A stretch of 64,000 nucleotides of DNA. Source: an uncultured Clostridia bacterium. Its GTDB lineage: Bacteria; Bacillota; Clostridia; UBA1381. Positions 26,119 to 34,794 of this stretch are shown one piece after another. Positions within the stretch are counted from its first letter, which is position 1. Each line of letters begins with the position of its first letter. A program made the translations under genes and the position numbers. Location: assembly GCA_934476675.1 (NCBI GenBank), contig CAKSOE010000002.1:62001-126000 (forward strand), in the 5' to 3' direction. The notes under the pieces were generated by a model. The model made no database searches. It saw only the letters and a program-made list of their open reading frames with translations, and was not told the origin of the DNA.

Positions 26119-26325
26119 CTAAAAAGCGCCTTTATCCGTTTCTGTTTCGCAGTCTTTTTTAAAATCATACACGCAAAGCGGGGGTGTCTTTGCGTTTACT
26201 TTCGCCAATCCTCTGTATTGAGTGCGTCTCGTCGCAGACTTTTCTTTCGCATCTGCAAATACTCGCTCTACTGTTTTATATATCACTGTATTCCGGTGTG
26301 TGTCTGTAATCCTTAACAAGCTCAA
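26119..26325 (-). pseudogene. Remnant of an IS1182-type transposase
   Basis: A 68-codon open stretch with KTVERVFADAKEK and TQYRGLAKVN. These match the C-terminal YREK-type region of IS1182-family DDE transposases (ERVFADAKEKH..RYT..RGL). The rest of the transposase is absent and the tail after the motif is scrambled. No terminal inverted repeats are seen. The surrounding 26062-26397 holds nothing else but a terminator. Confidence 0.75.
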
Positions 26326-26366
26326 TAATTGAGGTGTTTGTGTAGTATTTTGTCTACAGTCTGAAG

Positions 26367-26392
26367 CTGCGGCGTGTTGCCGCAGTTTTTTT
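26367..26392 (+). terminator. Rho-independent terminator
   Basis: CTGCGGC (26367-26373), loop GTGTT, GCCGCAG (26379-26385), then seven T. It points along the + strand, away from the transposase remnant, and would stop readthrough into the antisense of the AraC gene. Confidence 0.8.
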
Positions 26393-26397
26393 ATATG

Positions 26398-27183
26398 TTA
26401 GGAGGATGTAGCTTTGGGAGAGGTTCCGAAACGCTGCACATATGCTCTGTAAAATGCGGAATAGCAGCTAAATCCGGCAAGTGCGGAGGCATCGCCGAGG
26501 CTTTTTCCGTCAGCTTTTAATTCGCAGGCTCGCATAAGCCGCTTGCCCGTTATGTAGCCGTGGACGGTAAGACCGGTTGCGTGCTTGAATGCACGGCAAA
26601 GGTGATATTTTGATACATAAAATATTTTTTCAAGCTCGTCAAGCGATATATTTTCTGTGTAGCGATTGTTAATATATGCAATAACATCCTTGATTCGGCT
26701 GTTTGACGTGTCCGCCGAAGAAAATGAGGCTGTGTTTATAAGATACAGTATCTCTGTAATGACGGATTTCACAATCGGAGTATTTACGTTCAAAAAAGCG
26801 TCAGAGTATTTTTCAAGCCTTAAAAAGGCGTTGTACAGTCCGCTTGTACGTACTGTATCTGCGCTGATTTTGTTGCCCGTCACGTGCGAAAAGTCGGTAA
26901 ATGCGGTTTCATATACTTCGCAGCCTTCCTCTCTGAAAAATTCCGGCGACACAGACAAGACATAACGGCTGTACTTTGTACTGCTGTTATGATATATTCT
27001 GTGCATTTCATGCTTGCGTATGATAATCATGTCATACGGTTCAAGATTATAGGTGTTTTCCTCAACTACATATTTTGCGTCGCCTTCAAGAAACATATAT
27101 ATCTCATAATTATTATGACAGTGCAGATGAAAATTTCTGTTTGAAGGCTTAATGATTGTCTGTTTTGTTATATCATAATACAT
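26398..27183 (-). CDS. AraC-family transcriptional regulator
   Basis: The 261-residue protein has an N-terminal cupin sensor (HLHCHNNYEIYMFLEG, then NLEPYDMIIIRKHEMHRI) and a C-terminal double helix-turn-helix (residues about 165-260: ISLDELEKIFYVSKYHLCRAF and LAGFSCYSAFYRAYVQRFG). ATG 27183 has GAGGTGA just upstream; GTG 27192 is possible. It is divergent from the hexuronate operon and is the likely sugar-responsive activator of it. The effector is unknown. Confidence 0.9.
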   Translation of the reverse strand: MYYDITKQTIIKPSNRNFHLHCHNNYEIYMFLEGDAKYVVEENTYNLEPYDMIIIRKHEMHRIYHNSSTKYSRYVLSVSPEFFREEGCEVYETAFTDFSHVTGNKISADTVRTSGLYNAFLRLEKYSDAFLNVNTPIVKSVITEILYLINTASFSSADTSNSRIKDVIAYINNRYTENISLDELEKIFYVSKYHLCRAFKHATGLTVHGYITGKRLMRACELKADGKSLGDASALAGFSCYSAFYRAYVQRFGTSPKATSS

Positions 27184-27222
27184 TTGCGTCACCTCATACT
27201 AATACTATCACAGTTCAGCAAG

Positions 27223-27244
27223 AATTGCAATAATTATAGCAATT
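27223..27244. promoter_or_regulatory. Inverted repeat in the divergent regulatory region
   Basis: AATTGC (27223-27228) and GCAATT (27239-27244) form an inverted repeat with 10 bases between them, in the gap between the AraC gene and the operon it probably controls. No good -35 box matches the TATAAT at 27279-27284, which suits an activator-dependent promoter. Confidence 0.4.
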
Positions 27245-27305
27245 TTAGAATAGAAATATATTGATTTTTGTGTTAATCTATAATCAATAATAAGGAGGAG
27301 TGTTT

Positions 27306-28172
27306 ATGTACGATTATATAAGCGGATTTTCGGATGAAATTTGCGCAGATGTAAAAACACAGTTCAAGGCGCTGAATAAGCTGGGTATAAAATATTTTGA
27401 ACCGCGCGGAATAAACGGAAAGAATATTTCGGAGCTTAGAGCAGCAGAGGTAACGGATTTGAAACGCCTTATGGACGAGTACGGAATAAGCGCGTCATCA
27501 ATCGGTTCACCGGTGGGAAAGACAAAGCTTTCGGAGGATTTTGCGGCGCATTTTGAAATGTTTAAGGGCGTTGTCGAAACTGCAAATGCGCTTGGCGCAA
27601 AATACATAAGAATTTTCAGTTTTTATCATGACGGCGGCGAATGGACGGAGGAAGAAAGAGCCGAGGTTATAAAAAGATTAAAAAAAATGTCCGCATATGC
27701 CGCAGAAAACGGCGTTGTGCTGCTGCACGAGAACGAGAAAGGCATTTACGGCGATACGGCGGCAAGGTGTGCGGATATTATGCGTGAGCTTTACAGCGAT
27801 AGCTTTAAGGCGGTGTTTGACCCTGCGAATTTTGTGCAGTGCGGCGAGGACACGAAAAATGCCTATAATCTGATGCAAGATTATATAGAATATATACACA
27901 TAAAAGATGCGAAAAACAGTGACGGAACAGTTGTTCCGGCAGGCATGGGCGACGGAAACGTTGAATGGCTCATGAAACAGCTTTTTGAAAACGGTTATCA
28001 TGGCTTTTTGAGCCTTGAACCGCATTTGGGAAGTTTTGAGGGACTTAATGCGCTCGAAAACGGAGATATAATGAAAAATCTTCCCGAGGGCGGCGAAGGA
28101 ACATTTACACTTGCATTTAATGCACTGAATAAAATACTTGAAAATGTAGGAGGGGAAGTATGGATAAAGTAA
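27306..28172 (+). CDS. Sugar phosphate isomerase/epimerase (xylose-isomerase-like TIM barrel)
   Basis: A 288-residue AP-endonuclease-2-type barrel protein. LGIKYFEPRG, NALGAKYIRIFSF, VVLLHENEKGIYGD, AVFDPANFVQCG, YIHIKDAK and FLSLEPHL are the family's metal-binding strands (Glu, Asp, His, Glu). ATG 27306 has AAGGAGGAG 6 bases upstream. It is the first gene of a six-gene catabolic operon and overlaps the next gene by 13 bases. The reaction, probably isomerisation or epimerisation of an (oxidised) sugar, cannot be fixed from sequence. Confidence 0.82.
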   Translation: MYDYISGFSDEICADVKTQFKALNKLGIKYFEPRGINGKNISELRAAEVTDLKRLMDEYGISASSIGSPVGKTKLSEDFAAHFEMFKGVVETANALGAKYIRIFSFYHDGGEWTEEERAEVIKRLKKMSAYAAENGVVLLHENEKGIYGDTAARCADIMRELYSDSFKAVFDPANFVQCGEDTKNAYNLMQDYIEYIHIKDAKNSDGTVVPAGMGDGNVEWLMKQLFENGYHGFLSLEPHLGSFEGLNALENGDIMKNLPEGGEGTFTLAFNALNKILENVGGEVWIK

Positions 28173-29317
28173 AAATTGGCGTTATCGGCTACGGAAATAT
28201 GGGTACTCAGCACGTGAGCAACATCATGGCGGGAAAAGTACCGGGAATGGAACTTGCGGCGGTATGCGATATTTCGGAGCGGCGGCTTGATGCGGTCAAA
28301 AAGAAGTACCCGCAAATTCCTGTGTTTAACAATGCGGAGGATATGTACAAAAGCGGCTTGTGCAATGCGGTTATTATTGCCGTTCCGCATTACGACCATC
28401 CGCCGCTGGCGATAAAAGCGTTTGAATACGGACTTAATGTAATTACGGAAAAACCTGCCGGCGTTTACACAAAACAGGTAAAGGAAATGAATGAGGCGGC
28501 GAAAAAATCGGGAAAGCTGTTTGGGATTATGTATAACCAGCGTACGAGACCTGTGTATCAAAAGCTTCGGGAGATGATACGGCGAGGGGATTTTGGGCAT
28601 ATAAAACGAATTACATGGATTATCACCGACTGGTACAGACCGCAGGCATATCACGACAGCAGTACATGGCGTTCTACATGGAAAACCGAGGGCGGCGGCG
28701 CATTGATTAATCAGAATCCGCATCAGCTTGATTTGTGGCAGTGGATGTTCGGTATGCCGGACAGGATTTTTGCAAAAGCGTCGTTCGGAAAGTATTACGA
28801 TATTGAGGTAGAGGACGATGTTATGGCATATTTTGAATATGACAACGGAACAACGGGCGAATATATAACCTCGACCGGAGAAACCCCCGGAACAAACCGT
28901 CTGGAAATTGCGTGCGATATGGGTAAAGCGGTTATCGAAAATAACACGTTTATGTTTTGCCGAAATATTATTTCCGAGAGGGAGCATAACAAAATAAATA
29001 AAGAACCGTTCGGTAAACCGGAATGTTGGGAATGTAAAATACCTGTGGATTTCAACGGAACGGATCATGTGGGAATTTTGAGAAATTTCACCGATGCATT
29101 GCTAAACGGCAGAGAGCTTCTTGCGAGGGGCGAGGATGGCATAAACGGTCTGACGATTTCAAATGCAATTCATTTGAGCGCATGGACGGGCGAGACGGTT
29201 GACATTAAAAGCTTCCCGGACGACAAATTTTACGAATTGCTTTGTGAAAAAATCAAAAATTCAAAGGTAGTTAAAAAAGTACAGCAGATAGTGGTAGACA
29301 ATTCCAATACTTATTAA
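28160..29317 (+). CDS. Gfo/Idh/MocA family oxidoreductase
   Basis: The 385-residue protein has an N-terminal Rossmann fold (VKIGVIGYGNMGTQHV, residues 4-19), the EKPAG motif with the catalytic-area Lys, and the C-terminal alpha/beta domain with TEGGGALINQNPHQLDLWQ. These enzymes oxidise or reduce sugar hydroxyls with NAD(P). GGAGGGGAAG precedes the start. It belongs to the hexuronate operon and is one of two such enzymes in it. Confidence 0.88.
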   Translation: MDKVKIGVIGYGNMGTQHVSNIMAGKVPGMELAAVCDISERRLDAVKKKYPQIPVFNNAEDMYKSGLCNAVIIAVPHYDHPPLAIKAFEYGLNVITEKPAGVYTKQVKEMNEAAKKSGKLFGIMYNQRTRPVYQKLREMIRRGDFGHIKRITWIITDWYRPQAYHDSSTWRSTWKTEGGGALINQNPHQLDLWQWMFGMPDRIFAKASFGKYYDIEVEDDVMAYFEYDNGTTGEYITSTGETPGTNRLEIACDMGKAVIENNTFMFCRNIISEREHNKINKEPFGKPECWECKIPVDFNGTDHVGILRNFTDALLNGRELLARGEDGINGLTISNAIHLSAWTGETVDIKSFPDDKFYELLCEKIKNSKVVKKVQQIVVDNSNTY

Positions 29318-29331
29318 ATGCGGAGGTTATC

Positions 29332-30102
29332 ATGGATAAACATATAGGAGCACAGTATTATACAATAAGAGACAGCATACAGAATGTTGATGATTTTGCA
29401 GAAAGCTGTAAAAAAATATCTGAAATAGGATATAAGCTTGTGCAGATTTCGGGAACACCGTTAAAGGCGCGTGATATGCGGCCGATACTGGACGAATACG
29501 GTTTAAGGGTTGTTACAACTCACAGAAACTTTAATGATTTTACAAAGGATATAGATGAGATAATAGATTATAACAAAGCTCTCGGCTGTGATTTGTGCGG
29601 CGTGGGAATAATGCCGCCGGAGTACAGCGAAAGCGTGGAAACAATAACGGATTTTATAAGCCGTGCAAATAAGGTTTGCGAAACTCTTAAAAAAGAAAAT
29701 ATGTATTTTGGTTATCATAATCATGCCCTTGAATTTGCCGGGCTTGACGGAAAGCTTATTATTGATCGCCTTATAAGCGAAACGGATTCGGAAATTTTTA
29801 ATTTTATCGTTGATACCTATTGGGTTCAGGTCGGCGGCAAAAATCCGGCGGATTTTATAAAGAAAATCGGAAAACGCGCTATGGCTGTTCACTTTAAGGA
29901 TTTTTGCGTCAATAAGTCAAATTGGACTGTTCCGGCAATGGCGGAGATAGGCGAGGGGAACCTCGATTGGGACAGCATAATTTCGGCGTGCGAAGCGGCA
30001 GGGGTAAAATGGGCGTTGGTTGAACAGGATACCTGTCAGCGCAATCCGTTTGAATCGCTGAAAATGAGTTATGAGTATCTGACGGGAAAAGGATTTTGTT
30101 AA
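29332..30102 (+). CDS. Sugar phosphate isomerase/epimerase
   Basis: The 256-residue TIM-barrel protein is in the same fold family as the first gene of the operon but not its close copy. GYKLVQISG, YFGYHNHALEF, FIVDTYWVQVGG, AVHFKDF and ALVEQDTC carry the metal-binding His/Glu/Asp positions. It is typical of isomerases or 2-keto-myo-inositol dehydratase-like proteins found beside Gfo/Idh/MocA oxidoreductases. The ribosome site is GGAGG at about 10 bases. Confidence 0.82.
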   Translation: MDKHIGAQYYTIRDSIQNVDDFAESCKKISEIGYKLVQISGTPLKARDMRPILDEYGLRVVTTHRNFNDFTKDIDEIIDYNKALGCDLCGVGIMPPEYSESVETITDFISRANKVCETLKKENMYFGYHNHALEFAGLDGKLIIDRLISETDSEIFNFIVDTYWVQVGGKNPADFIKKIGKRAMAVHFKDFCVNKSNWTVPAMAEIGEGNLDWDSIISACEAAGVKWALVEQDTCQRNPFESLKMSYEYLTGKGFC

Positions 30103-30104
30103 AA

Positions 30105-31079
30105 ATGAAAAATGTATGTATTGTAGGTTACGGCGCGATAGGGCCGATTCATGCGGCGGCTGTTGATAAAACAAACAATGCAAGCTTGTATGCCGTATGC
30201 GATATTGACAGCGCAAAAACCGATCTATGCAAAAAGAATTACGGTATAAAGACATATAACCGATATGAAGATGTGCTTAAAGACAAAGATATAGATTCCG
30301 TTCATATTTGTACTCCGCATTATCTGCATTTCGATATGATTTGTAATGCTTTGTCGGCAGGGAAAAGCGTTGTGGCTGAAAAACCCGTGACCATGACAAA
30401 ACATGAATTTGATATATTGAAAAACACGGCAAATTCCGAAAAAGTCTGTCTTGTGCTGCAAAACCGATATAACCCGTGCATAGAAATGCTTAAAAAAATA
30501 ACCCAAAGCAAGGAATACGGAGAAATAAAAGCTATAAAGGCGGTTGTAACGTGGCATAGGGATGCAAAATATTACGCAAGCGGAGAATGGCGCGGAACAT
30601 GGGCATATGAGGGCGGCGGAGCGCTGATTAACCAGGCGGTGCATACGCTTGATTTTATGACGTATCTTGCAGGCGGAGTGAGGGCGCTTAAAGCAAACAT
30701 GATGAATTACTCGCTTAGCGGAGTAATCGAAACGGAAGATACATTCACATCGTACATGAATTTCAAAAACGGCGCGTCGGGCATATTTTTTGCCACAAAT
30801 GCGTATGCGGCGAACAGCGCACCGGAGCTTGAAGTGGTGTTTGAGGGAAAGACATTCGGATATGCCGGCAGAAAGCTTGTTTCGGAGGGAAAGACGCTTG
30901 CGGAGGATATAACGCCGATGATTGGTAAGGATTACTGGGGAACAGGACATGAAAAGCTTATAAAGAAATATTATGACGATAACGAATATTTCAGCCTGTC
31001 AGACGCACAAGACACCATGAACACTATGTTTGCAATGTATAAAAGTGCAAAAGAAAACGGAGCGGAGCAGATAATTTAA
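30105..31079 (+). CDS. Gfo/Idh/MocA family oxidoreductase
   Basis: The 324-residue protein has NAD-binding CIVGYGAIGPIHAAAV at residues 4-19, AEKPVTMT and the C-terminal YEGGGALINQAVHTLDFM. It is shorter than the enzyme at 28160 and only distantly similar, so the pair probably carries out two different steps, for instance oxidation and later re-reduction of a sugar. ATG 30105 is chosen; a TTG at 30096 lies too close to the ribosome site. Confidence 0.87.
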   Translation: MKNVCIVGYGAIGPIHAAAVDKTNNASLYAVCDIDSAKTDLCKKNYGIKTYNRYEDVLKDKDIDSVHICTPHYLHFDMICNALSAGKSVVAEKPVTMTKHEFDILKNTANSEKVCLVLQNRYNPCIEMLKKITQSKEYGEIKAIKAVVTWHRDAKYYASGEWRGTWAYEGGGALINQAVHTLDFMTYLAGGVRALKANMMNYSLSGVIETEDTFTSYMNFKNGASGIFFATNAYAANSAPELEVVFEGKTFGYAGRKLVSEGKTLAEDITPMIGKDYWGTGHEKLIKKYYDDNEYFSLSDAQDTMNTMFAMYKSAKENGAEQII

Positions 31080-31098
31080 CAGAAAGGATTTATGAAAT

Positions 31099-32136
31099 AT
31101 GAAAATGACATTCAGATGGTACGGAAAAGATGACCCCGTAACATTGGAAAAAATACGGCAGATACCGGGCGTTACCGGAATAGTTTCGGCAATATACGAT
31201 ATTCCTGTCGGAGAGGTGTGGGATTACGAACGTATAGCGGAGCTTAAAAGCACGGTGGAAAGCGCAGGACTGGAGCTTTCGGTTATTGAAAGCGTGCCGG
31301 TGCACGAGGATATTAAAATGGGCTGCGGAGAACGTGACCGATACATAGATAATTATTGCAAAACGCTTGAAAATCTTGCAAAAGCCGGAATTGACTGTGT
31401 GTGCTATAATTTTATGCCGGTGTTTGACTGGACACGTTCGGATTTAAGCTTTGCTTTGCCTGACGGCTCAACGGCATTGGCTTATGATAATGAAACAGCG
31501 CTTAAAATGGATCCTGTAAAGGGTGAATTATCACTTCCGGGCTGGGATTCGAGCTACACAAAAGATGACATGAAAAAGCTGCTTGAACAATACAGCCATA
31601 TCAGCGAAGAAGATTTGTGGGCAAATCTTAAATATTTCCTTGACAGAGTAATAAAAACCGCCGAGGAGGTAAAGATCAAAATGGCAATTCATCCCGATGA
31701 TCCGCCCTGGGGGATTTTCGGACTGCCGAGGATTATAACCTGCAAAAAGAATATTGAGCGTTTTTTAAAGCTGTATGTCAGTCCGTACAACGGACTGACA
31801 CTTTGCAGCGGCTCTCTCGGTGCGTCGCCGGATAATGATATAATCGATATGGTACATTCGTTTGCGGACAGAATACACTTTGCGCATATAAGAAATATAA
31901 AGATTACGGGCGAAAGGTGTTTTGAAGAAGCAGGGCATAAAACGGATTGCGGCTCTCTTGATATTTACGGAATTGTAAAGGCATATTATGACGAGGGATT
32001 TGACGGATATATCCGTCCCGACCATGGAAGAATGATATGGGGCGAAAAAGGCAGACCGGGTTACGGCTTGTACGACCGCGCGCTGGGGGCAGCATACATT
32101 AACGGATTATGGGAAGCTTGCGAAAGGAGTAAATAA
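31099..32136 (+). CDS. uxuA: D-mannonate dehydratase
   Basis: The 345-residue protein matches Uxu[21 protein letters not shown] at the N-terminus, [49 protein letters not shown] and HFAHIRN. It dehydrates D-mannonate to 2-keto-3-deoxygluconate in hexuronate breakdown and needs Mn or Fe. It anchors the pathway assignment of the operon. Confidence 0.93.
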   Translation: MKMTFRWYGKDDPVTLEKIRQIPGVTGIVSAIYDIPVGEVWDYERIAELKSTVESAGLELSVIESVPVHEDIKMGCGERDRYIDNYCKTLENLAKAGIDCVCYNFMPVFDWTRSDLSFALPDGSTALAYDNETALKMDPVKGELSLPGWDSSYTKDDMKKLLEQYSHISEEDLWANLKYFLDRVIKTAEEVKIKMAIHPDDPPWGIFGLPRIITCKKNIERFLKLYVSPYNGLTLCSGSLGASPDNDIIDMVHSFADRIHFAHIRNIKITGERCFEEAGHKTDCGSLDIYGIVKAYYDEGFDGYIRPDHGRMIWGEKGRPGYGLYDRALGAAYINGLWEACERSK

Positions 32137-32138
32137 AT

Positions 32139-32990
32139 ATGAAATTACCGTTTATGATTGATTTAAAAGGAAAAACAGCTGTTGTAACAGGCGGCGGCGG
32201 AGTGCTTTGTTCTGGATTTGCAAAAGCGATTGCGCAGACAGGCGCTGCGGTTGCAATACTTGATATTAACGAAGCGGCGGCAAAAAAGCTTGCGGAGGAA
32301 ATAAACGCCGACGGCGGATGTGCGATGGGCGTTGCGGCAAATGTGCTTGAAAAGGAAAGCCTTGAAAAAGCCAAAAAAGAGATAAACGATGCGTTCGGTA
32401 CAGTGGATATTCTGTTAAACGGCGCAGGCGGAAATAATCCGAAAGGAACGACAACAAAAGATTATTTCAATCCCGAAGATGAGGATTTGGAGGGAGTTAA
32501 AACGTTTTTTGATCTTGATCCGTCGGGAGTGGAGTTTGTATTCAACCTAAACTTTTTGGGAACACTTTTGCCGACGCAGGTTTTTGCACATGATTTGATA
32601 GGAAAAAAGGACGCGTGCATAATCAATGTGTCATCAATGAATGCCTTTACACCGCTTACGCGTATACCGGCATACAGCGGCGCAAAGGCGGCAGTATCGA
32701 ATTTCACGCAGTGGCTTGCGGTGCATTTCTCAAAAGTGGGAATACGTGTGAATGCGATTGCCCCGGGATTCTTTTTGACGCAGCAGAATAAAACTCTTTT
32801 GCTTGATGAAAACGGAAACTATACGGAACGTTCAAAGAAAATCATTTCACAAACACCTATGGAGAGATTCGGAAAGACGGAGGAACTTGTAGGAACGCTT
32901 TTGTGGCTTTTGGACTACAATGCATCAAGCTTTGTTACGGGAGTTGTAGTGCCGGTGGACGGAGGATTTGCAGCGTACAGCGGAGTATAA
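32139..32990 (+). CDS. SDR-family D-mannonate oxidoreductase (fructuronate reductase)
   Basis: A 283-residue short-chain dehydrogenase. The cofactor loop is VTGGGGVLCSGFA (about 16-28); NGAGGNNP, the Ser in NVSSMNAF and the catalytic YSGAK follow. It starts 2 bases after uxuA, which makes it the best candidate for D-mannonate:NAD oxidoreductase, a job done in some Firmicutes and Thermotoga by an SDR instead of the long-chain UxuB. Context drives the specific name; the SDR call is firm. Confidence 0.8.
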   Translation: MKLPFMIDLKGKTAVVTGGGGVLCSGFAKAIAQTGAAVAILDINEAAAKKLAEEINADGGCAMGVAANVLEKESLEKAKKEINDAFGTVDILLNGAGGNNPKGTTTKDYFNPEDEDLEGVKTFFDLDPSGVEFVFNLNFLGTLLPTQVFAHDLIGKKDACIINVSSMNAFTPLTRIPAYSGAKAAVSNFTQWLAVHFSKVGIRVNAIAPGFFLTQQNKTLLLDENGNYTERSKKIISQTPMERFGKTEELVGTLLWLLDYNASSFVTGVVVPVDGGFAAYSGV

Positions 32991-33040
32991 AAAAGTGGAT
33001 TAAAAAAAGGCACAGGACATAAAACGCACCTTTCATGAGA

Positions 33041-33068
33041 CGGGCAGCAGGCAATAGCCTGCTGCCCG
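33041..33068. repeat. Intergenic hairpin
   Basis: CGGGCAGCAGGC and GCCTGCTGCCCG form a perfect 12-bp stem with an AATA loop, between the SDR gene and the convergent exonuclease. No T-run follows in either direction, so a terminator role is uncertain. Confidence 0.6.
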
Positions 33069-33128
33069 CCAATGCGCCTCGGTATACATATACGCCGTCG
33101 GGTGTATTTTATGCGTTCTGCACTCTTT

Positions 33129-33746
33129 TCAGCAGCTTCTTTTTCGGCGGCTTGAAACACTGCTCTTCTTTTTAAAAGAAAGATGACACCCGGGATATAC
33201 TCTGCCGGATTCGACCTCGAAACATTCTTTGATTTCGTCAAGCGACATAAGGCTGTAATCGTCAAGAATACGTAAAAGCACTGACGCGCACGCATATGCG
33301 TCATCATACGCATGATGGTGCAAAAACTTTATACCTAAAGCATCGGACAATACATTAAGCTTATGGCTCGGCAGCTCGGGGTATGCAAGCTGAGAAAGCC
33401 GTACCGTACACAGATAATCAAATGTGGGGTATTCGATTCCGTAATGGTCGAGCGTTGCGCAAAGAGCGCCTACGTCAAACATAGCATTGTGCGCCACAAT
33501 CGTCTTGTTTTCCAGATACGGACGGACGCGCTGCCAGTACATATCAAAGGTGGGCTTGGAAAAAACCATTTCGGGAGTGATTCCGTGTATCTTGATATTG
33601 TATTCGTTAAATTCAAACGGGTCGGGCTTTATAAGTATTTCTTTGCGATTCGTAATTTTATTATTTTCAACAACGCATATTCCCAGGCTGCATATGCTTG
33701 CAGGCTTTGATGTTGCGGTTTCAAAGTCGATTGCTGTAAAATCCAT
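33129..33746 (-). CDS. DEDDh 3'-5' exonuclease (DNA polymerase III epsilon-like)
   Basis: The 205-residue protein has the exonuclease motifs: DFETA (Asp 7, Glu 9), VAHNAMFDV and HHAYDDAYA (His-x4-Asp). These bind two metals and hydrolyse single nucleotides from 3' ends. The C-terminus is basic (KKSSVSSRRKRS). It is a stand-alone exonuclease, such as those acting in DNA repair or RNA turnover, not linked here to polC or dnaE. Confidence 0.9.
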   Translation of the reverse strand: MDFTAIDFETATSKPASICSLGICVVENNKITNRKEILIKPDPFEFNEYNIKIHGITPEMVFSKPTFDMYWQRVRPYLENKTIVAHNAMFDVGALCATLDHYGIEYPTFDYLCTVRLSQLAYPELPSHKLNVLSDALGIKFLHHHAYDDAYACASVLLRILDDYSLMSLDEIKECFEVESGRVYPGCHLSFKKKSSVSSRRKRSC

Positions 33747-34024
33747 AAGTATCTCCTCAATTAATATCGTTTAATATATTATACATTACGTGCTGAAAAA
33801 AGTCAAATATGTGTATAAAAATGTCATAAACGTAAAGGCTAAAAATACCTTGGGACACAGCGTATATGAAAAATCTAGTATTTAAATATGTTATCAATTT
33901 GCAGGTGTTTAAAAGGATATGGGGTGTCGGCCCCGTATGAGCCTGAAAATACGCAGATAATTCTGAATATAAGCCTAAAAGTGTGGCTAATCAATGCCGA
34001 AGATTTTATAAGAGAAAATATCGC

Positions 34025-34053
34025 TTGACAAAGGCAAAATATTATGTGATAAT
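34025..34053 (+). promoter_or_regulatory. Promoter in an intergenic region
   Basis: TTGACA (34025-34030), a 17-base spacer and GATAAT (34048-34053). No start codon with a useful frame follows closely; it may drive a small RNA ending near 34190 or the zinc-ribbon gene at 34462. Confidence 0.6.
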
Positions 34054-34059
34054 AGAGAA

Positions 34060-34192
34060 GTGCAAAACACATGAAATAAAAAGGTGATAAAACATCAGAA
34101 TAAGCGAACAAAGCAATAAAATGTAAAAGAATAACAAAAGAAAGAAATATTAAGTCGTGAAATTTGTCGGACAAGTCATTTTAATATTTTTA
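34060..34192 (+). ncRNA. Possible small RNA
   Basis: The stretch runs from the predicted start after the 34025 promoter to a hairpin whose arms AAATATTAA and TTAATATTT are followed by a T-rich tail. It carries no open frame beyond two codons. The hairpin is AT-only and weak, so this is a tentative call. Confidence 0.25.
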
Positions 34193-34461
34193 CATTGCAG
34201 TAAGAAGTATCTTTCTTAGTAATAACAGCGGTAATTGCAGTTGATAAAAGCGAAATATGTGCGCATGTGTTAAGATTTTTAACGGAATTACCGTTGCGGA
34301 CGAAAACCCTTTCGCAGCAGGTCTGCTTAAAGTGTGAATTGTACCGCCCGGCTTCGGTTCTGATAGCATAAACGGACTTGTCGCATCTGTAAAACCGCAT
34401 AAACTCTATATCTTTGGAGTTTTTCGCGTGGCTAATAATATATTTAACGGAGGTGTCTTGT

Positions 34462-34794
34462 ATGCGATGCCGGAAATGCGGAAACTATCTTGATGAAAAT
34501 GCCGTATTCTGCGATAAGTGCGGTGATTTTGTCATGCACAGCGAATATGATATGCTTCCGAATAACGGTTTTCGCATTCGCCGGAAAAAATTCAATGCAT
34601 CGTTTTGGCTGAAAATTACAGCCGTTTTGCTTATTGCGGCTATAATCGGGGTTTGTATAGGTTATTCAATAATTATCAGGGATTTAAAGCGGCGCGAAGC
34701 CGCTAAATATGCCGCGCCGTCTAAACAAGCGTTTGAATGGGACAAATCACTTACGGGTATATTGATGAACCGAGAAAATGATTCCGCATACTGA
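34462..34794 (+). CDS. Small zinc-ribbon membrane protein
   Basis: The 110-residue protein begins with a zinc ribbon (CRKCGNYL and CDKCGDFV, Cys at 3, 6, 19 and 22 relative to the start) and has one membrane helix at about 50-70, then a basic cytoplasmic or outer tail. ATG 34462 has CGGAGGTG upstream. Its 3' end overlaps the convergent unknown gene by 48 bases. Function unknown. Confidence 0.75.
   Translation: MRCRKCGNYLDENAVFCDKCGDFVMHSEYDMLPNNGFRIRRKKFNASFWLKITAVLLIAAIIGVCIGYSIIIRDLKRREAAKYAAPSKQAFEWDKSLTGILMNRENDSAY

Larger units (their letters stand above)
33747..34461. other. Gene-poor AT-rich stretch
   Basis: About 700 bases with no convincing gene. A hydrophobic minus-strand open frame at 33875-34174 lacks a ribosome site. 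The only structured part is a promoter at 34025-34053 followed by a hairpin at 34145-34190, listed separately. Confidence 0.5.

Noticed and set aside
33875..34174. Hydrophobic minus-strand frame of 99 codons
   Set aside because: No ribosome site, AT-rich and overlapped by a promoter on the other strand; likely chance.
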